A stretch of DNA of 64,000 nucleotides from Gp13-AA77 sp035946735. GTDB taxonomy: Bacteria; Acidobacteriota; Terriglobia; UBA7540. Location of the stretch: positions 183,584-247,583 of the forward strand of contig DASYYZ010000055.1 of assembly GCA_035946735.1 (NCBI GenBank). The letters run 5' to 3'. Shown in pieces: positions 35,745 to 45,051 of this stretch. Below the pieces are notes generated by a model. That model worked only from the letters and a program-made list of their open reading frames with translations. It was not told the DNA's origin and searched no databases. Positions within the stretch are counted from its first letter, which is position 1; each line of letters opens with the position of its first letter. Position numbers and translations under genes: made by a program.

Positions 35745-36455
35745 ATGCTGCGAGGCATCTTCCTGGGACTGCTGAGTTTGCTCCTTGTCCTCCTGCTGGG
35801 TACTCCTCTCGTAATCTATGCCGTGATCAGCGGCAATCCCGACCCCCTCTACCGCGCCAGCGTCTGCTGCGCCGGAATAGTCATGAAACTTGGCGGCATC
35901 CGCGTCCATGTCCGCGACCAGGATAAGATTCCGGCCGGCCAGCCTGTGGTCTACATGGCGAATCACCAGAGCAACGCTGACGTGCCGGCGCTTTTTCGCT
36001 GCCTGCCGCCCGTACTCGCGCTCGTCAAGAAGGAAATGTTCAGGATTCCGGTGTTCGGTCAAGCGATGCGGCTGATGGGCTTCATCCCTGTGGATCGAGC
36101 CCGCCGCGAGCGCGCCATCGAGGCCGTGGACGAAGCCGCTCGCTCACTTCGAGCGGGCAAGTCATTCGTGATTTTTCCCGAAGGTACCCGCAGCGCCGAT
36201 GGGCGCCTTCAACCTCTGAAGAAGGGCGGATTTATCATGGCCCTGAAGGCCGGAGTCCCGATTGTTCCCGTTTCCATCTCCGGCGGCTGCAAGATCATGC
36301 GAAAGGGTGACTGGGCGGTGCACGCCGGAGCCATGCTCGTGTCCTTTCATGATCTGATTCCGACCGTGTATCGCAACCTCGATGACGGGATCATCGACGA
36401 GGTGCGGAAAGCCATCGTGCGCGGATTGGCAGAGGACGAATGGCCCATTAAATAG
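35745..36455 (+). CDS. 1-acylglycerol-3-phosphate O-acyltransferase (PlsC family)
   Basis: 236 aa. N-terminal membrane anchor (LGLLSLLLVLLLGTPLVIYAVI), then H74-x4-D79 (NHQSNAD), the acyltransferase catalytic motif, FRIPVFGQ, FPEGTRS and VPIVPVSISG blocks. Transfers an acyl chain to lysophosphatidate in phospholipid synthesis at the cytoplasmic membrane. Several PlsC paralogues are usual, so the symbol is not given. Confidence 0.92.
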   Translation: MLRGIFLGLLSLLLVLLLGTPLVIYAVISGNPDPLYRASVCCAGIVMKLGGIRVHVRDQDKIPAGQPVVYMANHQSNADVPALFRCLPPVLALVKKEMFRIPVFGQAMRLMGFIPVDRARRERAIEAVDEAARSLRAGKSFVIFPEGTRSADGRLQPLKKGGFIMALKAGVPIVPVSISGGCKIMRKGDWAVHAGAMLVSFHDLIPTVYRNLDDGIIDEVRKAIVRGLAEDEWPIK

Positions 36456-36515
36456 CTCGAAATAGCTCGCCTGGGCTCGCCAGGCGGAATTGCTGACGCC
36501 TGGCCCTCGTCATCG

Positions 36516-36534
36516 GGCCCAGTTACGGGCCCAT
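36516..36534. other. GGGCCC-AGTTAC-GGGCCC dyad
   Basis: Two copies of the palindrome GGGCCC six bases apart can form a six-pair stem between PlsC and tRNA-Ala. No T tract follows. Could be a weak terminator for the PlsC gene or part of the tRNA promoter region. Confidence 0.3.
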
Positions 36535-36536
36535 GC

Positions 36537-36542
36537 TATACT
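36537..36542 (+). promoter_or_regulatory. Candidate -10 box of tRNA-Ala
   Basis: TATACT, about 36 bases before the mature tRNA 5' end. No convincing -35 hexamer at 17-base spacing was found, so this is a guess from position and sequence. Confidence 0.3.
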
Positions 36543-36578
36543 TCCAAAAGATTTGAAAATAGGCTCGCAGGCGATCAT

Positions 36579-36654
36579 GGGCGCGTAGCTCAGTTGGCAG
36601 AGCGCGGCGTTCGCAACGCTGAGGTCGAGGGTTCGAATCCCTTCGCGTCCACCA
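36579..36654 (+). tRNA. tRNA-Ala (anticodon CGC)
   Basis: 76 bases with all arms visible: acceptor GGGCGCG pairing CGCGTCC with one G-U, D stem GCTC/GAGC, anticodon stem CGGCG/CGCTG around loop TTCGCAA (anticodon CGC, codon GCG), T stem with GTTCGAAT loop, discriminator A and an encoded CCA. Confidence 0.95.
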
Positions 36655-37070
36655 AACAGATCTCCCGGTACGGCAACTACAGCTTTTTGAATCCGATTGT
36701 TGGAACTTCTTACCTGATATCCTCACACTTATCTCACATCGGGCCGCCGTGGAGCGGCCCAAAGCTCGGTTCAGCAGTAATACAACCCTAGGCAAAAAAA
36801 GGCTGCGGGCCCGCACGGTATGTTTCCGACTGAACACGCAAAATCTCCCATCGGCGTGCTATCTGATTGGTAACCATCCCTATCTTTCCGGATAGGACAG
36901 CGGACAGCCTGCGCCTCTTCAGGTTCTTTCCCTCGGCGTTCCAGGCAGGTTTCACCGAGCAAGCAGTTGAGTGTGCCGAACCGGCATCTGTCCGCTCACA
37001 TTTGGCAGCGTGATTGCGGGGGTTTCTGATTCGCACGTATCTCGTCGGCGGAGTTGGTTTAAGAGGATAT
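36655..37070. other. Gap of 416 bases after tRNA-Ala
   Basis: No gene recognised. Contains a perfect seven-pair hairpin GGGCCGC-cgtgga-GCGGCCC at 36741-36760 without a T tract, which may terminate the tRNA transcript. Confidence 0.4.
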
Positions 37071-37235
37071 ATGAGCACTCGGCTAGTGGAGTTCGGCGGC
37101 GGCGGCGACCCCGCCACGTCGGAGGGGGTTTTGAGCGATCAACCCCTCGAATGGTACAAAGTGGTCGGAATCGAGTTGGTGCTCTTCGTAGGTACGCTGG
37201 TTCCGCTTGTCTACGGTGCCCTGCTGGCGCGGTGA
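37071..37235 (+). CDS. Small single-TM membrane protein, 54 aa
   Basis: ATG at 37071 preceded by AAGAGGAT. A charged/polar N-terminal half (STRLVEFGGGGDPAT) is followed by one clear hydrophobic helix (VVGIELVLFVGTLVPLVYGALLA). Looks like a genuine small membrane protein by its ribosome site and composition; no family recognised. Confidence 0.45.
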   Translation: MSTRLVEFGGGGDPATSEGVLSDQPLEWYKVVGIELVLFVGTLVPLVYGALLAR

Positions 37236-37375
37236 TCCTGCTGACGCGGCGATAGTGAGGCGAGCCCGGGCCCGACTTGAGCCGCTTGGGAACATCGCAT
37301 CTTCCCAGCGTTTCAATTGAGCGACCCAACCGGTCCCATCCTCTGTTCAATTCCCAGCCAGACAGCGGGTCGGCC

Positions 37376-37777
37376 ATGTCTGTAGGAATTGGCACGCAAT
37401 TCGCGGCTAGCCTTGCTCCGGACCAGACGCAGACTTGGTTTACCTACGGCTGGGACCCGAACCATTTCCTCATCTGGTCCATCCTCCCCACCAACTCCCC
37501 AGACCAGGTACGTCCGGAGCGCGTGCACATCGCATACGAGGCCACCGGAGTGACCCATTTCCTCACCATCGCAAACACCGGGCCGTGGCCCGCAAGCTCC
37601 GAAGCCAACTATTATTTCAAGACGATTATTCCCGAAGGCGAATGGCGCAACCTGGGCCCCCTCACATCAGCGGCTGCATCACACGACGCGTGCGCGACTA
37701 CTCTTCAGCCAAGCCGCTGCCTCACGTTTCGGGGCTGGACGCCGAGGCGCGGCACCAGCAGGAAGAAGACAACGTGA
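37376..37777 (+). CDS. Uncertain hypothetical ORF
   Basis: 133 codons from ATG at 37376 (MSVGIGTQFAASLAP). The first ~90 residues (HFLIWSILPTNSPDQV, VHIAYEATGVTHFLTIANTG, NYYFKTIIPEGEW) read like a small beta-rich protein; the remainder is rich in R, T and S and looks non-coding, suggesting a frameshift near 37655 or an incidental frame. No ribosome site of note. Confidence 0.35.
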   Translation: MSVGIGTQFAASLAPDQTQTWFTYGWDPNHFLIWSILPTNSPDQVRPERVHIAYEATGVTHFLTIANTGPWPASSEANYYFKTIIPEGEWRNLGPLTSAAASHDACATTLQPSRCLTFRGWTPRRGTSRKKTT

Positions 37778-37924
37778 AGCAGTGTCTGGCCTGCTCACGC
37801 GAAACGCTCGGACAGCGAACGGCCTAGCTCGGAAGCAACAGCGTGAGATCGCTCGTTGGCGGCCTGGATGCGACACCAGATTCGATTGCCACTTCCAGTG
37901 TCGTACGCGAGCCAGGAGGCACGA

Positions 37925-39286
37925 ATGGAGAGGCGACAGTTCATCGAGCACGCCGCCCGGACCGCGCTGCTTTCGGCGGCGTCAGTCTCGGCCCGGGGAA
38001 TGCTGGGCGCGAATGAACGCGTCAACGTTGCTCTTATCGGATGCGGCGGACGGGGAAGAGCAGACGCCGATCTGCTGCGCCAGATTCCCGGCGTGAACAT
38101 CGTCGCCGTGGGTGATGTTTACGAGCCCCACGCGGCGGCCGCCAGGGCTTGGGCAGGAACAAGATGCCAGTCCTACGGTGACTTCCGAAAGCTGCTGGAG
38201 CAAAAGGAAATTGACGCTGTACTGGTGGCTACGCCCGATCACTGGCACGCCGGCATCACCGTACTCGCTTGCCAGGCCGGCAAAGATGTCTACGTGGAAA
38301 AGCCCCTGGCCTACAACATTCGGGAAGGGCGAAAGATGGTGGAGGCGGCCCGTCGTTACAACCGAGTGGTCCAGACGGGCACGCAACATCGCTCGGCCCC
38401 GCACATTCAGCAGGCGGCCGAGATAGTGCGCAGCGGCCGAATAGGGCCGGTGCACTTCGTACGCGTCTGGAACTACCTGAACATGTCGCCGGACGGCATA
38501 GGTCAGGCCGTCGATTCCACGCCGCCCGCCGGACTCGATTGGGACTTTTATCTGGGTCCCGCTCCTAAGGTGCCGTTCAACAAGAATCGATTTCTAGTCA
38601 GCTACCGTTGGTTTTGGGACTATGCCGGTGGCATGGCCACCGATTACGGAACCCATCGCCTCGACAGCGTTCATCAGATCATGGGCGTTGAGGCGCCACG
38701 ATCCGCAGCCGCCGCCGGCGGGCGTTATGAGCTGAAGGACGGCGCCGAGACCCCCGACGTGCTGCAGATCACCTACGAGTACCCGGGCTTCGTCCTGAGT
38801 TACGAAGCCTCCATGATGAACGATCACGGCTGCGGCGGGCGCACGCCTGGCAAGAAATACTACTTGACGCGCACCCCGGACGACCGTCCGCATGGCATGG
38901 CGTTCTACGGCACGAAAGGAACTTTGTTTGCCGACCGGGTGGGCTTCGAAGTGTATCCGGAGCCCCTGGGTGAAAGCGGTCCCGGAGCGGCGCCGAGCGA
39001 AGGGGCCACAGCTGGGAGGTTCCGCACCGAACGGGTTGAAGCGGCCGGGGCCGACGCCACCGCACTTCATCTCAAGAACTTCATCGAATGCGTCCGCTCC
39101 CGCCAGAAGCCGATGGCCGACGTCGAGATCGGTCATCGCTCCACCACTGTTCCCCATCTTGGCAACATTGCTTACCGTACGGGACACAAGATTCATTGGG
39201 AGGCCGAGCGGGAGGAAATCGTGGGCGAAGCCATGGCTGCTGCGCTCCTTGATCGCCCACCACGCAAGCCCTGGGATCTCATCTGA
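37925..39286 (+). CDS. Tat-exported Gfo/Idh/MocA oxidoreductase
   Basis: 453 aa from ATG at 37925. The N-terminus MERRQFIEHAARTALLSAA is a twin-arginine type signal. The NAD(P)-binding part starts VNVALIGCGGRGRAD and includes the family lysine motif VYVEKPLAYN; the C-terminal sheet follows (DWDFYLGPAPKVPFN, WFWDYAGGMATDYGTHRLD). Exported members act on sugars or cyclitols, often with a cofactor carried folded through Tat. Substrate unknown. Alternative upstream in-frame start at 37856 would hide the Tat motif. Confidence 0.88.
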   Translation: MERRQFIEHAARTALLSAASVSARGMLGANERVNVALIGCGGRGRADADLLRQIPGVNIVAVGDVYEPHAAAARAWAGTRCQSYGDFRKLLEQKEIDAVLVATPDHWHAGITVLACQAGKDVYVEKPLAYNIREGRKMVEAARRYNRVVQTGTQHRSAPHIQQAAEIVRSGRIGPVHFVRVWNYLNMSPDGIGQAVDSTPPAGLDWDFYLGPAPKVPFNKNRFLVSYRWFWDYAGGMATDYGTHRLDSVHQIMGVEAPRSAAAAGGRYELKDGAETPDVLQITYEYPGFVLSYEASMMNDHGCGGRTPGKKYYLTRTPDDRPHGMAFYGTKGTLFADRVGFEVYPEPLGESGPGAAPSEGATAGRFRTERVEAAGADATALHLKNFIECVRSRQKPMADVEIGHRSTTVPHLGNIAYRTGHKIHWEAEREEIVGEAMAAALLDRPPRKPWDLI

Positions 39287-39376
39287 AAAGCATTGGCCGA
39301 CTCAGGCCAGGCCGCAAAAAGAAGCTGGCGACCAAAACCCGACTTGCCTGCCGAGCCGCAGGCGGAGTAAAGCAAC

Positions 39377-40807
39377 TTAGTCTCGGACGCCGTTGGCCGG
39401 TTTTGAACTGATCACAACTGGCCGGTTTTTGAGGTGATCGCTGAGGTCCTTTGTTGCCAATTTATCGGCTGCCAGCTTCTCTGCGGTGGTTAACGCGTCG
39501 GCAGCACTGACCTTCACATCAGGATCCACGCCTTTCCCTTCCCAATCGCCTTTCGTCACCGGATTGATGGGCCGGCCAAATGGGACACCGATCGTGAAGT
39601 GGTCGCCGGCCGGCAGACCTCGCACGGGGTGGGCACCGCCTCCTGTCGTTTCGCCTACGATGGTCGCTCGCTTCTGCGTCTTCAGGTCGAAGGTAAATTC
39701 CTCACCTCCAGAGAAGGTCTCATGCGAAGTCAGAACGTAGACCGGTTGATCTACGAAGCGGGGGCCAGGCACCCAGGGCAGCGTCCAGTATTGGTGCGTC
39801 TCGTTATCGTGGCGATTGGTGAGATCGTTGATGTGGGTGGGCTCCCTGAATAGATAAGAAACTATGAAATCTACCATGCTGGGATCGCCACCATGGTTCT
39901 CGCGCAGGTCAAAGATAAGGGCATCGGTGTGAGCCAGGAAGTTCATGGCGGCGACCACCGTGGGTCCGCAGATATCCGGATCAGGGAACGCTCCAAACTT
40001 CACGTATCCAATATTGTGGTCGAGAATTTCGAGCTTGGAGAAAGTACAGTTGTCGTGTTCAATCATGCTGCGGAAACGCGCCTCATCGGCCGGGCTTGGC
40101 TGATGGGGTCGAGAGGAAGAACCAGGCTGATCAGGTAAGATGAACGGCTCATAGCCGACGAAGAGATGTTGATCGTGGCTGACAGCCTTCAGATCGCGGC
40201 TGAGAGCATCGGCGAACTCGTTGCCATCCACAATCGAGTTGTAGTCACCGTGCTTTTCGTGATCACGCATGGCCTGAATCATCTTCGCGGCCACGTCGGG
40301 ATACACGTAGTATTCAGTCAAGCGCTCACCGATGGCCTCAATTGCCTTTCCCCGAGTTGCCTCGTCAAGTTGAATGTCGTCAAGTTTCGCGCCGGGTGGA
40401 ATCGCACGAACCCTGAGAGTTTTCACCTTGGGCGGAGCGGTACTGGCGAGTCGCAGTACTCCATAGGCGTCGACATTATCGTGGCGCCCGTGAACAAGAA
40501 AGGTGAGCTTATCTGCCGTACTGTGCGCAATCGAGGTGAGTGTGAATCCGCCGGTCTGTCCGCTGAAAGACGTCAATCCATCTGCATTGTTTTCCGGGTC
40601 GTATTCTTTGACATAAGCCGCGATTCGGTCGTGGTCCCCGCTATTAAATGCGTTCAGAAATGCCTGCAACGTGTGGCCAGCGGGAGTATCAGGGATGCTC
40701 ACGTCGGCGGGGGCAGTAAGCGATACGCTGAGGAGAGTAATCAAAAGCAGTACGCCCCTGGTCAAAGCGCCACGTTGTACCTCAGACCCAATCGATGGAT
40801 GAAGCAT
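39377..40807 (-). CDS. Secreted S41-family peptidase
   Basis: 476 aa with signal sequence (GVLLLITLLSVSLTAPADV) and an AGGAGG site before ATG 40807. An N-terminal ~130-residue region (SNTF2-like size: TLQAFLNAFNSGDHDRIAAYV...) precedes an IRBP/tail-specific-protease domain with the nucleophile serine in TSHETFSGGEEFTF and flanking DALIFDLRENHGGDPSMV. No PDZ domain is apparent, as in the retinol-binding-like S41B group. Probably a periplasmic or outer-membrane peptidase. Confidence 0.86.
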   Translation of the reverse strand: MLHPSIGSEVQRGALTRGVLLLITLLSVSLTAPADVSIPDTPAGHTLQAFLNAFNSGDHDRIAAYVKEYDPENNADGLTSFSGQTGGFTLTSIAHSTADKLTFLVHGRHDNVDAYGVLRLASTAPPKVKTLRVRAIPPGAKLDDIQLDEATRGKAIEAIGERLTEYYVYPDVAAKMIQAMRDHEKHGDYNSIVDGNEFADALSRDLKAVSHDQHLFVGYEPFILPDQPGSSSRPHQPSPADEARFRSMIEHDNCTFSKLEILDHNIGYVKFGAFPDPDICGPTVVAAMNFLAHTDALIFDLRENHGGDPSMVDFIVSYLFREPTHINDLTNRHDNETHQYWTLPWVPGPRFVDQPVYVLTSHETFSGGEEFTFDLKTQKRATIVGETTGGGAHPVRGLPAGDHFTIGVPFGRPINPVTKGDWEGKGVDPDVKVSAADALTTAEKLAADKLATKDLSDHLKNRPVVISSKPANGVRD

Positions 40808-40993
40808 CGCGGCCTCCTGGTTTTCTTTGACGGAGTCAACCGGAATTTCCTTTCCAATTCTTGACCGGCCGCCAGCATACGCCTAACCAACTCTGAGTAC
40901 AATGGCTAGTCGGGTTTTCAAGGCCCCATTGCGGGACCGGGCTGCCGGCGCGTCGCGAGACCCCTCGTCAGATCCAGCTCGCGCCGAGACTGG

Positions 40994-41407
40994 TCACTTG
41001 CAGCCGCCCGCGGCTTCGTTCAACTTGCTCATCAGCGCCTTTGCCGCGGTCGTCGGCTCGGAGTTAGTGGCGCCGTCGCCTAATGGCTGCGAACCGCTCC
41101 AGAGATTCCCGTTCTTATCCTTGAGAACGGCAGTGATAGTCATGTGCTCGCCGGGCGATGCGGAATTGTGCTCGCCCCAGGTCTCGTGAAACTCCAGAAC
41201 GGCGTTGGCTCCTTCCGGGCTCGAAACCACTTTGAGCCACGTTTCTTTCTTGACCGCCGCCGCCACCCTGAAAGACGGCTCACTGTATCCGGCCACATAG
41301 ACGGTCTTGATGCTGCATAGCGCCGAACCTTTCGGAGGCCGCTTGGCTTCGGACGAGGCGAAGCCCAGCGAAAGTGCGAGAAACGCTGATACCAGAATTA
41401 TCCTCAT
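40994..41407 (-). CDS. Small secreted hypothetical protein
   Basis: 137 aa from ATG at 41407 (MRIILVSAFLALSLGFASSEA, a signal peptide) preceded by GGGGAGGTC. The mature part contains VYVAGYSEPSFRVAAAVKKETWLKVV, AVLEFHETW and KDKNGNLWSGSQP segments, similar in layout to small acidobacterial secreted proteins that resemble DUF4136-like folds; no function known. The longer frame to 41482 was rejected because the signal peptide begins at 41407. Confidence 0.65.
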   Translation of the reverse strand: MRIILVSAFLALSLGFASSEAKRPPKGSALCSIKTVYVAGYSEPSFRVAAAVKKETWLKVVSSPEGANAVLEFHETWGEHNSASPGEHMTITAVLKDKNGNLWSGSQPLGDGATNSEPTTAAKALMSKLNEAAGGCK

Positions 41408-41500
41408 CAGACCTCCCCTCGCCGCCAACGATGCCAGACTTCGAGCCGCCAGCCAAGGGTTGCTCTTTCCCTGCTCCGCCAAGTTTGCCGCAAGAATTGG

Positions 41501-41812
41501 TCACGCGCCAGCGCGGATTTTGGCGCCCCCTCGGCCGATGGTGCGCGTCCCACACCCTGTCAAAATCGCCAGCGTTTGGGGCCCGTAGCTCAGGGCTCGT
41601 TTTCGCCGCACCCCCGAGAGGCTTGCCCGCGCACCCGGACTCGCCCCGTTTAACAGCCGAATGGCGTACTTGCGGTGATACCCCGTGTTCAAAAAGAACT
41701 CATTCAAAATGGCCTGGCGCGCCTTCCGATCGCCTTTCTGATAGCGCCCATAGATCGCCCGAAGACTCGTATCGCGCCTTATAACCCTCCTCGTTCTACT
41801 CGCCGACTCGGG
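41501..41812 (-). pseudogene. Transposase N-terminal remnant
   Basis: The open stretch encodes YQKGDRKARQAILNEFF and LNTGYHRKYAIRLLNG, an HTH/N-terminal signature of a DDE transposase group (ISNCY/IS481-like in my recollection). It has no start codon upstream of a stop at about 41813 and diverges from the family after about 70 residues, with no catalytic domain. Dead remnant. Confidence 0.65.
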
Positions 41813-41870
41813 TTACATCTTAAATGGCGCGATCACTCCTCCGCTGGTTACATTTTCGGTGGCGCGATAC
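41811..41870 (+). repeat. Tandem ~24-base direct repeats beside the transposase remnant
   Basis: GGTTACATCTTAAATGGCGC (41811-) and GGTTACATTTTCGGTGGCGC (41846-) share the pattern GGTTACATnTT...TGGCGCGAT. Similar motifs are found at the ends of the same kind of element and may be transposase-binding sites or the element terminus. Confidence 0.5.
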
Positions 41871-42057
41871 GTCAGATTGCATTCACATGCGGTCGGGTGT
41901 ATGTTACCGGTCGGGCCGGAGTCCACGATGAAGGCCCGGTCATAATGTCATCGTTGGGCCGGAATTCGGAAGCGAAAGCATTCGATTCTGCCGCGAATCG
42001 TGGTGAGCAGAAGCGGTGACAGAATCGGGCGCCAAATTCAGCGGTATCGGGGCGGAC

Positions 42058-43482
42058 ATGGATCTCAGAAGAAAACACCTATCCCTCGCGGTGCTGATCG
42101 GAACCGGCATCCTACTACATGGAACCGGCGTCCCCGTGCAGGGGCAAAGTGCAAGTCACGACAGCTTCACCGTGCCGGTGGTTTACTACACTCTGCCCAA
42201 CGGCCTGCGGGTGGTTCTCTCACCGGACCATACCGCGCCCACGGTGGTAACAGCCCTCTACTATCGAATCGGTTTTCGAATCGAGCCGAAGGACCGCACC
42301 GGATTTGCGCACCTGTTCGAGCACATGATGTTCCAGGGCTCGAAAAATCTGGGCAAGATGCAGTTCATCCGGCTGGTACAGGAGAATGGCGGGATCCTGA
42401 ACGGCAGCACGCGCTTTGATTTCACGAATTATTTCGAACTGCTGCCTGCCAACAAGCTCGAGACGGCTCTGTGGGCGGAAGCCGATCGCATGAAGGGTCT
42501 GGCGATCACCGAAGAGAATCTTAAGAACCAGCAGGGAGTGGTGGAGAATGAAGTCAAGGTGAACGTGTTGAATCAGCCCTACGGAGGTTTTCCGTGGCTG
42601 TGGATTCCCCAGTACGCGAACGCAAATTGGTACAATTCACACAACTTCTACGGCGAGCTGAAGGATATCGAGGCCGCCGAGCTCGAAGACGTGCAGAAGT
42701 TCTTCAAAACCTACTATGCGCCCAACAATGCCGCGCTGGCCATTGTCGGCGATTTTGAACCAGAAGCGGCCAAAGGGATGGTCGAGAAGTATTTCAGCGC
42801 GATCCCGAAATCAGATGTTCCGCCTCCGCCCGATCTCACCGAACCCCGCCAGGAAAAAGAGATCAGGGCGACGCGAAAAGACCCTGTGGCGAACCGGCCG
42901 GCGCTTGCCTTCGCCTATCACATGCCGCCCCGCAATACGCCGCAGTATTATGCAATGGGGCTGCTGGACCAGATGCTCACGCAAGGCGACGACAGCTTGC
43001 TCTATGGGGAGTTGGTCAAGAAGCGTGGCTACACCGGGCAGATCTCCGGCGGCATCAATGTGGATCTCGGTGACATGTTCGACTATTACGGCCCCATGCT
43101 TTGGACTACCTACCTCATCCACGATTCCAGTGCAACGGCCGATCAGATTATGGCCTCGGTCGACAGCGTCATTGACTCCTTGCAGTCCAAGCCCGTGGAT
43201 CAGAAGCTGCTGGAGCGAGACCTGACCAAGATGCGATCTTACATTTACGACTCGATCTCGCAGTTCGGTGGCTTTGGGCGGGCCAATATGTTGGCTTGTT
43301 TCGCCCTCTTCGACAACGATCCGTCCAGGATCAACAGCCTGGAGGATAATTTTCGCAAGGTGACGCCTGAGGTGATCCAGTCAACTGCTCGCGAATATCT
43401 GCGCAAGACAAATCGGACCGTGCTGGTGCTGGAGCCCGGCGCCACCAAGCCGGCTGCCGCTTCCAAGGGAGGTGGGCGATGA
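42058..43482 (+). CDS. M16 zinc peptidase, catalytic subunit
   Basis: 474 aa from ATG at 42058, signal peptide follows (LSLAVLIGTGILLHG). The inverted zinc motif HLFEH is at residues 85-89 and the third ligand lies in the VVENEVKVNV helix. Two M16 domains of ~200 residues (peptidase and C-terminal domain). Works with the downstream protein as a heterodimer in this family. Envelope-located processing or degrading peptidase. Confidence 0.92.
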   Translation: MDLRRKHLSLAVLIGTGILLHGTGVPVQGQSASHDSFTVPVVYYTLPNGLRVVLSPDHTAPTVVTALYYRIGFRIEPKDRTGFAHLFEHMMFQGSKNLGKMQFIRLVQENGGILNGSTRFDFTNYFELLPANKLETALWAEADRMKGLAITEENLKNQQGVVENEVKVNVLNQPYGGFPWLWIPQYANANWYNSHNFYGELKDIEAAELEDVQKFFKTYYAPNNAALAIVGDFEPEAAKGMVEKYFSAIPKSDVPPPPDLTEPRQEKEIRATRKDPVANRPALAFAYHMPPRNTPQYYAMGLLDQMLTQGDDSLLYGELVKKRGYTGQISGGINVDLGDMFDYYGPMLWTTYLIHDSSATADQIMASVDSVIDSLQSKPVDQKLLERDLTKMRSYIYDSISQFGGFGRANMLACFALFDNDPSRINSLEDNFRKVTPEVIQSTAREYLRKTNRTVLVLEPGATKPAAASKGGGR

Positions 43483-44855
43483 AACTGCGATGGTGCCTCG
43501 TCGTATTTGCAGCCGGCGCCCTGGCGTTTGGCCAGCAAAAGGAGCAGCCCCCGCAAGGCGGCCCGCCGAAACCGTTTCATCTCCCCGAGACCCAGGACTT
43601 CATTCTGCCGAACGGTATGAAAGTAACGCTGGTGCCGTATGGCATCATTCCCAGGGTAGCGATCCGCGCCTATGTGAGCGCGGGCGGCATCAACGAGGCG
43701 GCCGATCAAGTCTGGCTGTCGCGGCTCACGGGGCTCCTAATGAAGGAAGGAACCAAGACGCGCTCGGCGGAGCAGATGGCTGACGAGGCTGCTGACGCCG
43801 GAGGACAACTTGAGATCGAGCCGGACGTCGAGTTTACCCGAGTCGGCGGAGTTGCGCTTTCAGATCACGCGGCCCAATTCATCGCTCTGGTTGCGGATGT
43901 GCTTAGAAACCCGTCCATGCCGGCTTCCGAGGCCCCTCGATTGAAGGCCGATCTGGCGCGTGAGCTTGCGGTAGCAAGAACTCAACCGGGCGATCTGGCG
44001 CGAGAGCGCTTCCTTCAAACCATGTTCCCGAACAGTCCCTACGGACGAGTTTTTCCGTCCGAAAGCGACCTGCAAGGCTACAGCGCTGCAGACGCGCAGG
44101 CATTCTATCGTGATAACTTCAGCGCCGCGCGCACGCATTTGTACGTCGCGGGCAAGCTGGATCCCGGTGTCCAGGAGGCAATTCGAAGGAATTTTGACGA
44201 TTGGTCTGAGGGAGTACAACCGATCTCCCCCTCAGCGAATCCGGTCAAGGCCCACTCCTTCGCTCTGATCGATCGGCCCGGCGCCCCTCAATCCACGCTG
44301 TATATGGGCCTGCCGGTTGCGGACCCCGCCAGCCCCGACTATATTCCGCTGGACGTCATGAACAGCCTGCTCGGCGGGTCGTTCGCGTCGCGGATCACCT
44401 CCAATATTCGCGAGCAGAAAGGGTACACCTATTCGCCGTCCAGTCAGATCGGCACGCGCACGCATGTGGCGTACTGGCTGGAAACAGCAGATGTGACCAC
44501 GTCGGTCACAGGTCCTTCAATGAAAGAGATCCTATATGAAATCGACAGGCTGAGAAAAGAAGAGCCTTCCGAACAGGAGCTGAAAGGTATCCAGAACTAT
44601 CTCGCCGGTTTGTTCGTCCTGCGGAACACTATCAGCCCGGACGCGGTCATCGGCCAACTGCATTTTGTCGATTCGCGGGGCTTGAATCGTTCCTTCCTGT
44701 CCGAGTATGTGCAAAAAGTCGCGGCCGTGAGGCCGCCGGAGATTAAGTCCATGGCCGAACGGTATATTGTGCCGGATCAGATGGCTATCGTGGTGGTAGG
44801 CGACAAGTCAAAAATCGCGGACCAGGTCAAACCGTACGAAACTGCCACTCCATGA
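43479..44855 (+). CDS. M16 peptidase, non-catalytic partner
   Basis: 458 aa, overlapping the upstream gene by the four bases ATGA. Signal peptide (WCLVVFAAGALAFGQ). M16 fold is clear (FILPNGMKVTLVPYGIIPRVAIRAYV; NSLLGGSFASRITSNIREQKGYTYSP) but the HxxEH position reads WLSRLTGLLMKEGT, so zinc is not bound. The R/Y pair in the second domain (SRITSN...KGYTYSP), supplied to the partner, is kept. Structural/complementing subunit. Confidence 0.9.
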   Translation: MKLRWCLVVFAAGALAFGQQKEQPPQGGPPKPFHLPETQDFILPNGMKVTLVPYGIIPRVAIRAYVSAGGINEAADQVWLSRLTGLLMKEGTKTRSAEQMADEAADAGGQLEIEPDVEFTRVGGVALSDHAAQFIALVADVLRNPSMPASEAPRLKADLARELAVARTQPGDLARERFLQTMFPNSPYGRVFPSESDLQGYSAADAQAFYRDNFSAARTHLYVAGKLDPGVQEAIRRNFDDWSEGVQPISPSANPVKAHSFALIDRPGAPQSTLYMGLPVADPASPDYIPLDVMNSLLGGSFASRITSNIREQKGYTYSPSSQIGTRTHVAYWLETADVTTSVTGPSMKEILYEIDRLRKEEPSEQELKGIQNYLAGLFVLRNTISPDAVIGQLHFVDSRGLNRSFLSEYVQKVAAVRPPEIKSMAERYIVPDQMAIVVVGDKSKIADQVKPYETATP

Positions 44856-45051
44856 GCTAAAGTTTTCGGCCCCAAACAATTCAATACTCAGCATTGGGAG
44901 AAATAAGAGGATTCCGGCCCGGTCCAGATATGCGTGATCCATGTCTGCCGCTTGCTGTACCCTGACCCCACGCGAGTTTCATATCGACCATCCCAGCGCT
45001 CGGGATTCGAGTTGCGCGTTTATTGCTCATCTGTGCGCTGCTCATACCGCT

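Noticed and set aside
36523..36837. 104-codon minus-strand ORF
   Set aside because: Runs antisense through tRNA-Ala; the tRNA explains the sequence.
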